Of a stretch of DNA of 64,000 bases, positions 42,177 through 51,408 are shown one piece after another. The notes under the pieces are model-generated. The model searched no databases, had not been told where the DNA came from, and saw only the letters and a program-made list of their open reading frames with translations. The position numbers and the translations under genes are program-made. The first letter of the stretch is position 1; the number at the start of each line of letters is the position of its first letter. The stretch lies in the NCBI RefSeq assembly GCF_034932185.1, contig NZ_JAYGHW010000002.1, positions 62,001 through 126,000 of the forward strand, written 5' to 3'. Source of the stretch: Spirulina sp034932185. Its GTDB lineage: Bacteria; Cyanobacteriota; Cyanobacteriia; Cyanobacteriales; Spirulinaceae.

Positions 42177-42229
42177 GTAGGGGCGAAAAATTTTTGTGCC
42201 TCCGGCAGGCTTACGCCAACGCCCCTACG
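42177..42229. repeat. Dispersed palindromic repeat, copy 2
   Basis: GTAGGGGCG ... CGCCCCTAC ends around GTGCCTCCGGCAGGCTTACG; differs from the copy at 39584-39635 by only a few bases. It lies in the lepB 5' region. Confidence 0.88.
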
Positions 42230-42326
42230 CCGATTAATTCTACAACTGGACTCCCGCTCCTCTGCCTTTCGGATCGATGGAGAATCGCTATACTGAGAAT
42301 TATTCATAAAACTTTACAATAGATTC

Positions 42327-43898
42327 ATGGCTCAAGCCCTTGTGATTGGGGCCGGTATTGCTGGCCTCACCGCCGGAGCATTATTAGCCCAAGCGGGTTA
42401 TCAAACCCTCATCCTCGAACAAGCCCAAATTCCGGGGGGATGTGCCTCTACGTTTCGGCGGCGGGGTTTTACCTTTGATGTGGGAGCGACCCAAGTCGCG
42501 GGATTGGAACCGGGGGGGATTCACCACCGGATTTTTAGCCAATTGGGAATTGAATTGCCCCCTGCAACCCCCTGCGATCCTGCCTGTGCGGTGTTCCTGC
42601 CGGGAGAAACAGAACCGATCCGGGTGTGGCGCGATCCTCAACGTTGGCAAGAGGAGCGATCGCGCCAATTTCCCGGTAGTGAGCGGTTTTGGCAACTCAT
42701 GGATCAACTTTTTGCCATCAGTTGGCGGTTTCAACAGCGTGATCCCGTTGTTCCCGCTCGTAATCTTTGGGATTGGGGCCAACTGATCCGAGCCATGCGC
42801 CCCGATACGTTGTTAACGCTACCCTTTGCCCTAATGACCGTGGGGGATCTGTTGAACCTGTTAGGCTTGGGGCAGGATTATCGCCTCCGCACTTTTTTAG
42901 ATCTGCAACTCAAGCTCTATTCCCAAGTGGATGCCGAGGAAACTGCCCTGCTCTATGCCGCCACCGCTTTAGGCGTATCCCAAACCCCCCAAGGTTTATT
43001 CCACCTCAAGGGCAGTATGCAGGTGTTGAGCGATCGCCTCCTCACCGCCCTAAAAAACCACGGCGGCGAACTCCGCTGTCGTCAACGGGTGGAAGCGATC
43101 CACCATGAGAACGGCCAAGTGACCGGCGTAAGGATCCGTGATCTCAAAACCCAGCAAACCTATGATCACGAAGCCCAAGAAATCATCGCCAACATCACCC
43201 CCCAGAACCTACTCCCACTCCTCACAGCCCACTCCTCACTTCCCACTTCCCACTTCCCACTCTCCACTTCCCACTTCCCACTCTCCACTTCCCACTTCCC
43301 ACTCTCCACTTCCCACTTCCCACGCTCCACCTGGCAACACCGCATCACCCACCTCCCCACCCCATCGGGGGCCTTCGTCGTCTATCTCGGCGTAGATCAA
43401 GCCGCTATCCCTGCCGACTGCCCCCCTCATCTACAATTCCTCTACAATCCAGCGGGGGAAATTGGCGAAAATAATTCCCTGTTTGTTTCCGTGAGTCAGC
43501 CGGGGGATGGCCGTGCGCCCGATGGTTGTGCGACGATTATCGCTTCTTCCTTTGTCAAGGTTGACCCCTGGTGGGAAGGGGATTATCCAGCACGGAAACA
43601 GGCCTGGACGGAGGAGGCGATCGCCAAATTGGGGCAGTATTTCCACCTCACCCCTGACACCATCCACCACAGCGAGGCCGCCACCCCCCGCACGTTTGAG
43701 CGATATACAGGGCGCGATCGCGGTTATGTGGGGGGATTGAGCCAACGGATCGCCACCTTTGGCCCCTTTGGTTTGGGGCCGCGCACCGCCTTTCCCCATC
43801 TTTGGCTCGTGGGGGATTCAATCCATCCCGGCGAAGGCACAGCGGGAGTCAGCTATGGAGCCTATACCGCCGTGCAACAGATCCTCGCCCAGAGCTAA
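42327..43898 (+). CDS. crtD: Carotenoid C-3',4' desaturase (CrtD-like)
   Basis: FAD-dependent desaturase of the phytoene-desaturase superfamily, proposed to act in myxol-glycoside (myxoxanthophyll) synthesis. FAD fold at the start: VIGAGIAGLTAGALLAQAGY then LEQAQIPGGCASTFRRRGF. FDVGATQVAGLEPGGIH fits the substrate side, and the C-terminal dinucleotide motif is LVGDSIHPGEGTAGVSYGAY. 523 residues, slightly longer than usual because of a 28-residue insertion (TSHFPLS x4, residues about 307-334) encoded by a minisatellite. The frame is kept, so the protein may still fold. The 3' end overlaps the convergent ilvB by 4 nt. CrtO- or CrtI-type relatives are alternatives. Confidence 0.85.
   Translation: MAQALVIGAGIAGLTAGALLAQAGYQTLILEQAQIPGGCASTFRRRGFTFDVGATQVAGLEPGGIHHRIFSQLGIELPPATPCDPACAVFLPGETEPIRVWRDPQRWQEERSRQFPGSERFWQLMDQLFAISWRFQQRDPVVPARNLWDWGQLIRAMRPDTLLTLPFALMTVGDLLNLLGLGQDYRLRTFLDLQLKLYSQVDAEETALLYAATALGVSQTPQGLFHLKGSMQVLSDRLLTALKNHGGELRCRQRVEAIHHENGQVTGVRIRDLKTQQTYDHEAQEIIANITPQNLLPLLTAHSSLPTSHFPLSTSHFPLSTSHFPLSTSHFPRSTWQHRITHLPTPSGAFVVYLGVDQAAIPADCPPHLQFLYNPAGEIGENNSLFVSVSQPGDGRAPDGCATIIASSFVKVDPWWEGDYPARKQAWTEEAIAKLGQYFHLTPDTIHHSEAATPRTFERYTGRDRGYVGGLSQRIATFGPFGLGPRTAFPHLWLVGDSIHPGEGTAGVSYGAYTAVQQILAQS
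43246..43329 (+). repeat. 21-bp minisatellite inside crtD, four copies
   Basis: Unit CTTCCCACTTCCCACTCTCC plus A at 43246, 43267, 43288 and 43309; the last copy differs at one base. Shorter CCCACT pieces precede it from about 43213. Related intergenic purine tracts lie at 21080-21115 and near 41535. Confidence 0.95.
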
Positions 43899-45754
43899 AG
43901 TTGCGCCCCGCATTCAGGACAGAACTTATTGGTGCTGACATTCTTTGCACCGCAAGCACCACAATGGATAATCCCCACCGCTTGATCGATAGAATCCACC
44001 TGAGGCAGACCCAACATTTGGGAATTGGGTTGGCCGGGGGCGATCATCGGGTAGCAGTTTTCATCCTTGGTGACATGAGCATCCACCAACACCGGGCCAT
44101 CCCAGGCCAGCATGGCGGCAACCACATCCTTGAGTTCACTGCGATCGCGAATCTGGAAGCCCTTCACCCCATAGGCCTCCGCCAACTTGACAAAATCCGG
44201 CATCCCCTTTTGCATATTGGAAGAGGAATAACGCTCACCGTAGAACGTCTGTTGCCATTGGCGCACCATCCCCTGCCAACCGTTGTTAATGATCACGGTT
44301 TTGGCAGCAATATCGTACTGAGCGAGGGTTCCCAATTCTTGCAAGTTCATCTGAAAACTGGCATCGCCACTAATACAGATCACCTGCTCATCGGAGAGAG
44401 CCACCTTCACCCCCATAGCCGCAGGCATCCCAAACCCCATGGTTCCTAAGCCTGCGCTGGAAATCCACCGCCGGGGGCCGTAGTTAATGAATTGAGCCGC
44501 CCACATTTGATGTTGCCCCACATCGGTGGTGAAATAGGCATAGGGGGCTTGCCGCCCCAACTCAACGATCACCTCTTGGGGAGAAAGGCTTTCGGCATAG
44601 TGGGGAACGACGAGGGGGTAATGGGTGCGCCATTCTTGGATGCGATCGCGCCAAGCCTGAGTCTGCTCCGATTGGGGGGGAATATTCAACTCCGCCACCC
44701 GTTTGAGCATCTGCTGCAACACCACCTTAACATCCCCGACAATCGGCACATGGGGGGCTTTATTTTTGCCCACCTCCGCCGGGTCAATATCAATATGAAT
44801 AATCTTCGCTTCCGAGGCAAAGGCTTCTAACTTACCCGTTACCCGGTCATCAAACCGCGCCCCCACCGCAATCAGCAAATCACAGTCACTGACCGCAAAG
44901 TTAGCGTAGGCCGTGCCATGCATCCCCAACATCCCCACCGAAAGGCCATGATTTTCATCAAAAGACCCCAACCCCATCAAGGTAGTGGTGACAGGAATCT
45001 GGAAATGCTCCGCCAATTGTTGCAAATCGCCATGAGCGCCAGCGGTGACAGCCCCACCCCCCACATAAAGCAGGGGACGGCGAGCCGCTTGGATCAGTTG
45101 AATTGCCGCATTAATTTGCCGGGGATTGCCCTTCACCGTCGGGCGATAACCGGCCAGACGAATCGAACCCGGCTCCACCGGCACATAGTCAAATTCCTCT
45201 AACCCCACATCTTTAGGGATATCCACCAACACCGGCCCCGGCCGCCCAGTGCTGGCCACATGAAACGCCTCAGCAATAATCCGGGCCATATCTTCGGGGC
45301 GACGCACCACATAGGAATTTTTGACAATGGGGAGTGTGATCCCCCAAATATCAGTTTCTTGGAAGGCATCCGTCCCAATGGAGCTACGGCCCACCTGGCC
45401 CGTAATCGCCACTAAGGGAATGGAATCGAGATGAGCGGTGGCAATGCCGGTGACGAGGTTAGTTGCTCCAGGGCCAGAGGTAGCAAAGCAAACCCCCACC
45501 TGTCCCGTCGCCCGGGCATAGCCATCGGCGGCATGGGATGCGCCCTGTTCATGACGCACGAGGATATGTTGAATATCGCCTCTGGCCTCAGCACGGTAAA
45601 GTTCATCATAGATGGGCAGAATTGCCCCACCGGGATAGCCAAAAATATGTTTCACACCATGGCGTACCAAGCTATCAATCAGGGCATAGGCTCCGGTGCA
45701 GCGGCGGGGCGCGGTGGTGGAGGTCGGGGAGGTTTTAGGGAGAGAAGAAACCAC
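43895..45754 (-). CDS. ilvB: Acetolactate synthase large subunit with C-terminal zinc ribbon
   Basis: Condenses pyruvate (or pyruvate and 2-oxobutyrate) in Val/Leu/Ile synthesis, using ThDP, Mg and FAD. GTG start at 45754. ThDP Glu is in RHEQGASHAADGYARATG; FAD region MLGMHGTAYANFAVSDCD; Mg-ThDP motif GDASFQMNLQELGTLAQYDI ... NNGWQG. The normal enzyme ends around residue 590 (QPNSQMLGLPQ). Here about 25 residues follow with CGACGAKNVSTNKFCPECG, two CxxC knuckles of a zinc ribbon. The regulatory subunit gene is not adjacent. I cannot tell from memory how widespread this tail is in cyanobacteria. Confidence 0.95.
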   Translation of the reverse strand: MVSSLPKTSPTSTTAPRRCTGAYALIDSLVRHGVKHIFGYPGGAILPIYDELYRAEARGDIQHILVRHEQGASHAADGYARATGQVGVCFATSGPGATNLVTGIATAHLDSIPLVAITGQVGRSSIGTDAFQETDIWGITLPIVKNSYVVRRPEDMARIIAEAFHVASTGRPGPVLVDIPKDVGLEEFDYVPVEPGSIRLAGYRPTVKGNPRQINAAIQLIQAARRPLLYVGGGAVTAGAHGDLQQLAEHFQIPVTTTLMGLGSFDENHGLSVGMLGMHGTAYANFAVSDCDLLIAVGARFDDRVTGKLEAFASEAKIIHIDIDPAEVGKNKAPHVPIVGDVKVVLQQMLKRVAELNIPPQSEQTQAWRDRIQEWRTHYPLVVPHYAESLSPQEVIVELGRQAPYAYFTTDVGQHQMWAAQFINYGPRRWISSAGLGTMGFGMPAAMGVKVALSDEQVICISGDASFQMNLQELGTLAQYDIAAKTVIINNGWQGMVRQWQQTFYGERYSSSNMQKGMPDFVKLAEAYGVKGFQIRDRSELKDVVAAMLAWDGPVLVDAHVTKDENCYPMIAPGQPNSQMLGLPQVDSIDQAVGIIHCGACGAKNVSTNKFCPECGAQL

Positions 45755-45934
45755 AGCAGTATTGAGAAAGAACTAGGACAAAGGGGGATCAAGAAATGTG
45801 ATGGCAATCACATTTTTAACTGTACTTAAAAATAATATAACCCCTAATCTTAGTATAAATTTTTGTAAATGTCTCGAAAACAATAAAAATTTGTCTCAAT
45901 GGGCGATGGGTAAGCGATCGCGCACCCCTCACCC

Positions 45935-46774
45935 CTAGAACAAATCTTTATTTTTCGTTCGCACCCGTTCGTACAGTTCTACCATCACCTCAATAAACGA
46001 GTTATCCCGCTCCCAAAAGGCGGGATTGTTGCCCATTTTTTTGATCAAGATTGCTGAGATCGGCGGTGGGGTAGCCGGTTCAACGGTGGTGGGCAAGGGA
46101 TGGGAACCCTGCCAAAAATCCCGCAAACTGCTGAGATGATCTAGGGAAACAAGCTCAGGGCGGGTATAGTAGGATGTTGCGATTTGGGGCGATCGCTCCT
46201 CCTGTTGTAATTCCGCCACCAAAGCTTGGCCCAGGGAAGATTTCGCCAATTCTGCATAGAGGGATTCACGGGGCAACCCCCGCAACTCGAACAAGAGGAA
46301 GGGGTCATGATCCAACTTCGCCGCCAAAAAGTAGCAGACCCCGGCAATATGCTTACAGGGATTGGCATAGTCCGGGCAGGAGCAGCGGGTGGCAAAATCC
46401 TGCCAGCCTGTAGGCAGGAGCTTGACCCCCACCTCGTTAAACACCGATTCAATATCATCGGGCATTTCCTTCAAGAGTAGCCGCGAAATTAAACCGGCTT
46501 TGGTGGCGATCGCCCCAATCACCGCCGCCCATTGCTGGCTATTAATTTGAGGTAGATCAATGATGACGTTATAGAGGGGTTCCTCATAAACGCCGAAATA
46601 GTGATTGATCGAGCCACGCACCTGGGCAAAAATTAAGCCACTGTCCATTTCAGTATGGATAATTTTGCCATTTTTAACATAGGCCCGCCCCCGTTGGAGC
46701 CGATTGTAATCGCAAAAAGATTCCAAGGCGGTTAAAAATCGCTGTCCCCACCAGGTTCGGCTAATGTTACTCAT
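45935..46774 (-). CDS. SWIM zinc finger protein
   Basis: 279 residues. The SWIM motif is CSCPDYANPCKHIAGVCYF (CxC then CxH, about 129-145), which binds zinc and DNA or protein. N-terminal half: FCDYNRLQRGRAYVKNGKI, the usual leader of this family. It lies 14 nt after the SNF2 helicase gene on the same strand. SWIM proteins next to SNF2 ATPases are a recurring pair in bacteria, so they probably form one complex that acts on DNA. Confidence 0.9.
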   Translation of the reverse strand: MSNISRTWWGQRFLTALESFCDYNRLQRGRAYVKNGKIIHTEMDSGLIFAQVRGSINHYFGVYEEPLYNVIIDLPQINSQQWAAVIGAIATKAGLISRLLLKEMPDDIESVFNEVGVKLLPTGWQDFATRCSCPDYANPCKHIAGVCYFLAAKLDHDPFLLFELRGLPRESLYAELAKSSLGQALVAELQQEERSPQIATSYYTRPELVSLDHLSSLRDFWQGSHPLPTTVEPATPPPISAILIKKMGNNPAFWERDNSFIEVMVELYERVRTKNKDLF

Positions 46775-46788
46775 GGTTACTCCTGCGG

Positions 46789-49700
46789 TTATAAAATCGC
46801 ATTTTTATTGAGGGCAATCAGTTGACGAAATGCATCATTATCCAATTCTGTTAACCAAGATTCATCGGAGCCAATAATTGACCCGGCTAACTTCTTTTTA
46901 TCCTCAATCATTTGATCAATGCGCTCCTCCAATGTGCCAACAGTAACAAACTTATGGACAAAAACATTGCGTTTTTGGCCAATGCGAAAGGCGCGATCAG
47001 TGGCTTGATCTTCCACCGCTGGATTCCACCAGCGATCAAAATGAAACACATGATTTGCTTTCGTGAGCGTAATCCCCACCCCCCCGGCTTTAATGGAAAG
47101 AATAAAAATCGAAGGCTCTGTATCGGGATCTTGAAAGGCCGCAATCATCTGCTCCCGCTTCTTCACCGTTGTCCCACCATGGAGGAGATAGGTATTATAA
47201 TGGCAGTAACCGCGTAGATATTGATTTAACGCTTCAGTAATTTCGCGAAATTGGCTAAAAATCAATAGACTTTCGCCTTCGGCAATAATTTCCTCGATAA
47301 TTTCAGCTAACCGTTCGAGTTTGTGCGATCGCTCCGGGGTAAAGGGGCTTTCATCCTGTAAAAACTGGCGGGGATGATTGCAAATTTGCTTGAGGCGCAA
47401 AAGCGTGGATAAAATCAGCCCTTTGCGCTGAATCCCTTCTACATTTTCGAGTTGAGTTTCCACATCCTTAACTACCGCTGCATAGAGGGAAGCTTGCTCA
47501 GGGGTGAGGTTGCAAAATAATTTTTGCTCAACTTTATCCGGCAGGTCTTTAATAATATCCTGATCAGTTTTTACTCGCCGCAAAATAAACGGCTCCACTA
47601 ACTTTTTGAGAATATTCGATTGGAGGGGATTGTTTTCTTTTTGGATGGGCAGTTCAAAGTTGCGGCGGAACTGGGCCTGTGTGCCGAGATAGCCCGGATT
47701 GAGAAAATTGAAAATTGACCACAAATCCATCAGCCGATTTTCAATGGGTGTGCCGGTGAGGGCTAAACGACTTTGAGCGGCTAACTTTAAAATCGCCTTG
47801 GTTTGATTGGCTTTGGGATTTTTAATATTTTGGGCTTCATCAATGACGATACGATGCCAGGATAGACTACTGAGGAGTTTGACATCTTTGCGGGCCAAAC
47901 TATAGGAGGTGATCAACAGATCACAGGCGGCACAATGGGCTTGAAATTCAGCGGTAGTTTTCGGGCGATCGCTCCCATGGTGGAGAACGGTTTGCAGTTG
48001 GGGGGCAAATTTGGCAATTTCCCGCTGCCAGTTCGTGACCACAGAAGTGGGGGCAATCAACAGCGTGGGCCCGACCCGCTGATCCACCGCTGCGGCTAAC
48101 TCCCGCTCCTGTACCAAACGGGCAATCACCTGAATGGTTTTTCCCAAACCCATATCATCAGCTAAACAACCGTTTAAACCCAACTGCTCCAGGTATTGCA
48201 ACCATGCCACCCCCCGCTGTTGATATTCCCGCAGGGTTCCGGAAAAATTTGCCGGATCGGCGATCGCCTCAATGCGGCTCTTATCCTGCAACCGCCCCAT
48301 CATCTCACCCAGGAAGCTATGGCGATCGCATTCCACCTCAATCTCTTCATCAGCATTAGCCGTCAACTGCATAAAATCCAGTAAACTCAGCTCTGGATTT
48401 TCCGCTTGATGGGTTTTCCAAAAGTTCAGCATATCCGCCATTTTCTGCGGATCTAATTCAATCCATTGGCCACGAAACTGCACTAACGGCGTTTTTAAAT
48501 TCACCAGTTCCTGCCATTCGGCTTCGGAAATCGGCTGATCCCCCATCGCTAATTCATAATCATACTGCACCAAGGTTTGCATCGAAAAATAGCCCGGTTT
48601 GCCGCTCTTTTGACTAGAGCCTGATTTCCCCGATGCCCGTAGGCGCACCTTGGCCCGCTGTCGCCCTTGGGGAGTCCACCAAGCCGGTACAATCACCCGA
48701 TAACCAGCACTTTCTAAAACCCAAGCCGTTTCCTTCAGGAAGTTAAAGGCTTCCTCTAAAGACAACACCATCCCGACGGGTTCACTGGTCTCTAGCCCGC
48801 TCCAAATTTTAGGATAGATGCGAGCAGCATAGCCGAGATTTAAGAGGAGATGTTTTTCAAAATCATTGCCGAATTTTTTCTGAAGTGTTTGTTGTTGGCT
48901 GGTTTTGAGTCGCCAATAGTCCAACAAACTAATCCGCAAGGAGGGATCATCTTTGGCCGCGACTTGAAATTTTAAATACCAAGGATCTTCGGGTTTCGGG
49001 GGTTCCTCCAGTTGGAAACCGAGGGTAAAGGCGGCATCTTGATAACTTTGGGTGAGACGATCGCGCCACAACTGCCATTGTTGATATTGCTCAATATTCT
49101 TGATATTACCCGGTTTATATTGGGGCGTTAAGCAGTCCGCAATCAAGGAACCATCGAGGGTTTTAGCAAAGGTTTGGGGGATGGGGGTGGTGGTGAGGAT
49201 ATTGTTCAGCCAAGATTCTGCAAAATGACGCAATAGAGTGGGGCGATCATGGAGTTGCATCCCGTTGGGTTTTTCAGCAAAGCCCGCTGTACAGATCAGC
49301 GGCATCATCGCGCTGAATTCTGTAATCAGGGCGGAGTAGCGATCGCCACTCCATTCCCAACCCCCATAGATTTCAATGGCTTCGCTTCGGGTTCTTTTGC
49401 CCTGGAGCGAGGCTTCCCGGTAGATCAAAGCTGGAATATATTGCTCTTGAAAAAGGGCCCGTTTGAGGGCTTGGGTGCAGTGATACCAAAACCAGAGATC
49501 AGACCCCAATTGCACATCGGCTAACCCGTAGAGGGCAATAAAATGGAGGTCATTGAGCACCCGCACTACCGGATTCCCCGCAACATTGTAATTTTTAATC
49601 AACCTGACGGGATAGGTTTCAATCTCCCAGGGGGCAAGAATAAACTGCTCCGGTTGCTCCTGCTCCAGGTAGCGGGCTAATTCCGGTGAGGGGAGGGGGC

Positions 49701-49962
49701 GATCGCCGCTAGCGTCCCCATCATCTGGGGTGGGGAGGAGAAAGTATTGGGTTTGAATCGCCGTCGTCGGCTTGTGAGACGGTGTTAAGGGGAATCCCAA
49801 GGTTTGACGCAAAAAGTCCGTCAATTCACTGCCTTGGAGATGATTTTTAGGCGGCGTGCGTCGCGCCGCTGGTGTCTGGGTTTCAATCCAGAGGCAAAAT
49901 TCACCCTCCTGAACAAAGGATGGTTTTGCATTGGGAATCCAAGTGCCGTGCAAAATATGCAT
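46789..49962 (-). CDS. SNF2-family DEAD/DEAH-box ATPase
   Basis: 1057 residues from ATG 49962 (MHILHGTWIPNAKPSF); the frame extends further up without family support. N-terminal half: SNF2-associated domain typical of bacterial members. Motor: motif I ADDMGLGKTIQVIARL, motif Ia LIAPTSVVTNW, motif II IDEAQNIKNP, motif III LTGTPIENRLMDLWSIFNFL; second lobe LLHGGTTVKKR, SIKAGGVGITLTKANHVFHF, RWWNPAVEDQATDRAFRIGQ. It translocates on DNA without strand opening, probably removing bound proteins. Operon with the SWIM protein gene. Confidence 0.94.
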   Translation of the reverse strand: MHILHGTWIPNAKPSFVQEGEFCLWIETQTPAARRTPPKNHLQGSELTDFLRQTLGFPLTPSHKPTTAIQTQYFLLPTPDDGDASGDRPLPSPELARYLEQEQPEQFILAPWEIETYPVRLIKNYNVAGNPVVRVLNDLHFIALYGLADVQLGSDLWFWYHCTQALKRALFQEQYIPALIYREASLQGKRTRSEAIEIYGGWEWSGDRYSALITEFSAMMPLICTAGFAEKPNGMQLHDRPTLLRHFAESWLNNILTTTPIPQTFAKTLDGSLIADCLTPQYKPGNIKNIEQYQQWQLWRDRLTQSYQDAAFTLGFQLEEPPKPEDPWYLKFQVAAKDDPSLRISLLDYWRLKTSQQQTLQKKFGNDFEKHLLLNLGYAARIYPKIWSGLETSEPVGMVLSLEEAFNFLKETAWVLESAGYRVIVPAWWTPQGRQRAKVRLRASGKSGSSQKSGKPGYFSMQTLVQYDYELAMGDQPISEAEWQELVNLKTPLVQFRGQWIELDPQKMADMLNFWKTHQAENPELSLLDFMQLTANADEEIEVECDRHSFLGEMMGRLQDKSRIEAIADPANFSGTLREYQQRGVAWLQYLEQLGLNGCLADDMGLGKTIQVIARLVQERELAAAVDQRVGPTLLIAPTSVVTNWQREIAKFAPQLQTVLHHGSDRPKTTAEFQAHCAACDLLITSYSLARKDVKLLSSLSWHRIVIDEAQNIKNPKANQTKAILKLAAQSRLALTGTPIENRLMDLWSIFNFLNPGYLGTQAQFRRNFELPIQKENNPLQSNILKKLVEPFILRRVKTDQDIIKDLPDKVEQKLFCNLTPEQASLYAAVVKDVETQLENVEGIQRKGLILSTLLRLKQICNHPRQFLQDESPFTPERSHKLERLAEIIEEIIAEGESLLIFSQFREITEALNQYLRGYCHYNTYLLHGGTTVKKREQMIAAFQDPDTEPSIFILSIKAGGVGITLTKANHVFHFDRWWNPAVEDQATDRAFRIGQKRNVFVHKFVTVGTLEERIDQMIEDKKKLAGSIIGSDESWLTELDNDAFRQLIALNKNAIL

Positions 49963-50140
49963 TGCCGTTAATGGGGATGGGGGTGGCTCCTGATTGCGGT
50001 TATTGTACCAACCTTGCTGCAAAAATTCCCCCTCCTGATTGTCAGAAGGGGGAAGAAAGCCGCTCACTTTTGCCCATGGCCTGAAGATAACCCAGCCTCC
50101 TGAAGGAGGGATGCCCGCAGGGTGGGGTGAAGGTCAGGAA

Positions 50141-50599
50141 CTATTGGGGAGCGACTTCGATATCAACGAGGGCGGTTACTTCCGCATGGAGTTTGATTTC
50201 CACTTGGTAATTGCCCAGTTGGTTGATTTCCGGGAGGGTAATATGGCGTTTATCGATTTCCTGGCCCGCCTGTTGAAGAATTAAATCGGCAATATCTTGA
50301 CTGGTGACAGTCCCAAAAATTGAATTGCCTTCCCCAGCTTGTTTGGTAATCCGCAGCCTGCCCACGGTGGAGAGGGCCACTTTTTGCGCTTCTGCCTGGC
50401 GTTTGATTTCCAGTAACCGCTGCCGTTCTTTTTCCCGCCGTTGCTCCACCATTTTTAACACCCCAGGGGAGGCGGGGATGGCGAAACCTTGGGGAAAGAG
50501 ATAGTTGCGAGCATAACCGGGGGCCACTTCGACCACATCACCGTTTTTCCCCAGTTTGGTCACATTTTTATTTAAAACCACTTGTACGCGCTTTGCCAT
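50141..50599 (-). CDS. rplI: 50S ribosomal protein L9
   Basis: 152 residues. N-terminal RNA-binding domain MAKRVQVVLNKNVTKLGKNG, VVEVAPGYARNYLFPQGFAI; long connecting helix (MVEQRREKERQRLLEIKRQA); C-terminal domain AGEGNSIFGTVTSQDIADLI. It lies outside the main ribosomal block, as is usual for L9. Confidence 0.98.
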   Translation of the reverse strand: MAKRVQVVLNKNVTKLGKNGDVVEVAPGYARNYLFPQGFAIPASPGVLKMVEQRREKERQRLLEIKRQAEAQKVALSTVGRLRITKQAGEGNSIFGTVTSQDIADLILQQAGQEIDKRHITLPEINQLGNYQVEIKLHAEVTALVDIEVAPQ

Positions 50600-50636
50600 A
50601 GTTATGCTTATCCGTAATCAGTCACGATCTCGTATC

Positions 50637-51272
50637 TTATCGGTTGAGGGGGGGCGATCGCAACTCTGTGGGGTACTGCATTGGCCCTAGATACCGTTGC
50701 AAATAGGGGGAAAACACTTCATAGATCAGCGTCAAAGGCTGGCCACTGTGCCAAAATAGGTAATGTCGCCCCCAAAACGGCCCCGCTTCCCCAAAGGCCG
50801 CCGCCAAGGCCTCCGAAGGGCCATAGTAAAGCCCTTGAATATCCCGATAAAGCTCACTGTGAAGCCGAGAAAGGTTATCCCAAATGGGGAGCGATCGATT
50901 TTGTAAATATTCATCCACATGGCTGGCATCCCACCAGGAAGCGGCATAGGCTAACCGTTGCCCCGATGCGGTGCGCAGCCACACCTGACGGCGCAACCGA
51001 GGGCCAGGAACCGATTGAATATGGCGGGGGGCTTGGTCGTTATCCATGCCGATCAGGGACATATCGATGACATCGACGGCGATCGCCTCCCTGGTCAGCA
51101 ATTTGAGATGGCGCGTGGGGGAACCATCCCCCAACAGTAAGATTTGCCAAGCCGGGGCCAGTTGGTCATGGGGCAGGCCCGCCTGGATCACCTCAACATC
51201 CCCCGTCCAGAGGGGATCAAGGGGATGCCACGGGTCTTGGCTCAGACGAAGGAGGGGTTTTAGCACAGCCAA
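50637..51272 (-). CDS. Chorismate lyase (DUF98 family)
   Basis: 211 residues. Predicted to release pyruvate from chorismate to give 4-hydroxybenzoate, the head-group precursor of plastoquinone in cyanobacteria. Family blocks: WQILLLGDGSPTRHLKLLT, RRQVWLRTASGQRLAYAASW, and a C-terminal LTLIYEVFSPYLQRYLG. Its substrate comes from aroC at 33492. It lies 37 bp upstream of rplI's start on the same strand. Confidence 0.82.
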   Translation of the reverse strand: MAVLKPLLRLSQDPWHPLDPLWTGDVEVIQAGLPHDQLAPAWQILLLGDGSPTRHLKLLTREAIAVDVIDMSLIGMDNDQAPRHIQSVPGPRLRRQVWLRTASGQRLAYAASWWDASHVDEYLQNRSLPIWDNLSRLHSELYRDIQGLYYGPSEALAAAFGEAGPFWGRHYLFWHSGQPLTLIYEVFSPYLQRYLGPMQYPTELRSPPLNR

Positions 51273-51408
51273 TCTTTACAAAACTTCAAGTTTCCTCATC
51301 ATAACCCGTTCCCCCATGCTAGGGGCTGCCCATCCCTTGCTTAACCTTGATGGTCTTGGTTAGACTAGGAATAGCTTTTACCAGTTCATTTGCTCTTCTC
51401 TGCTCCCT

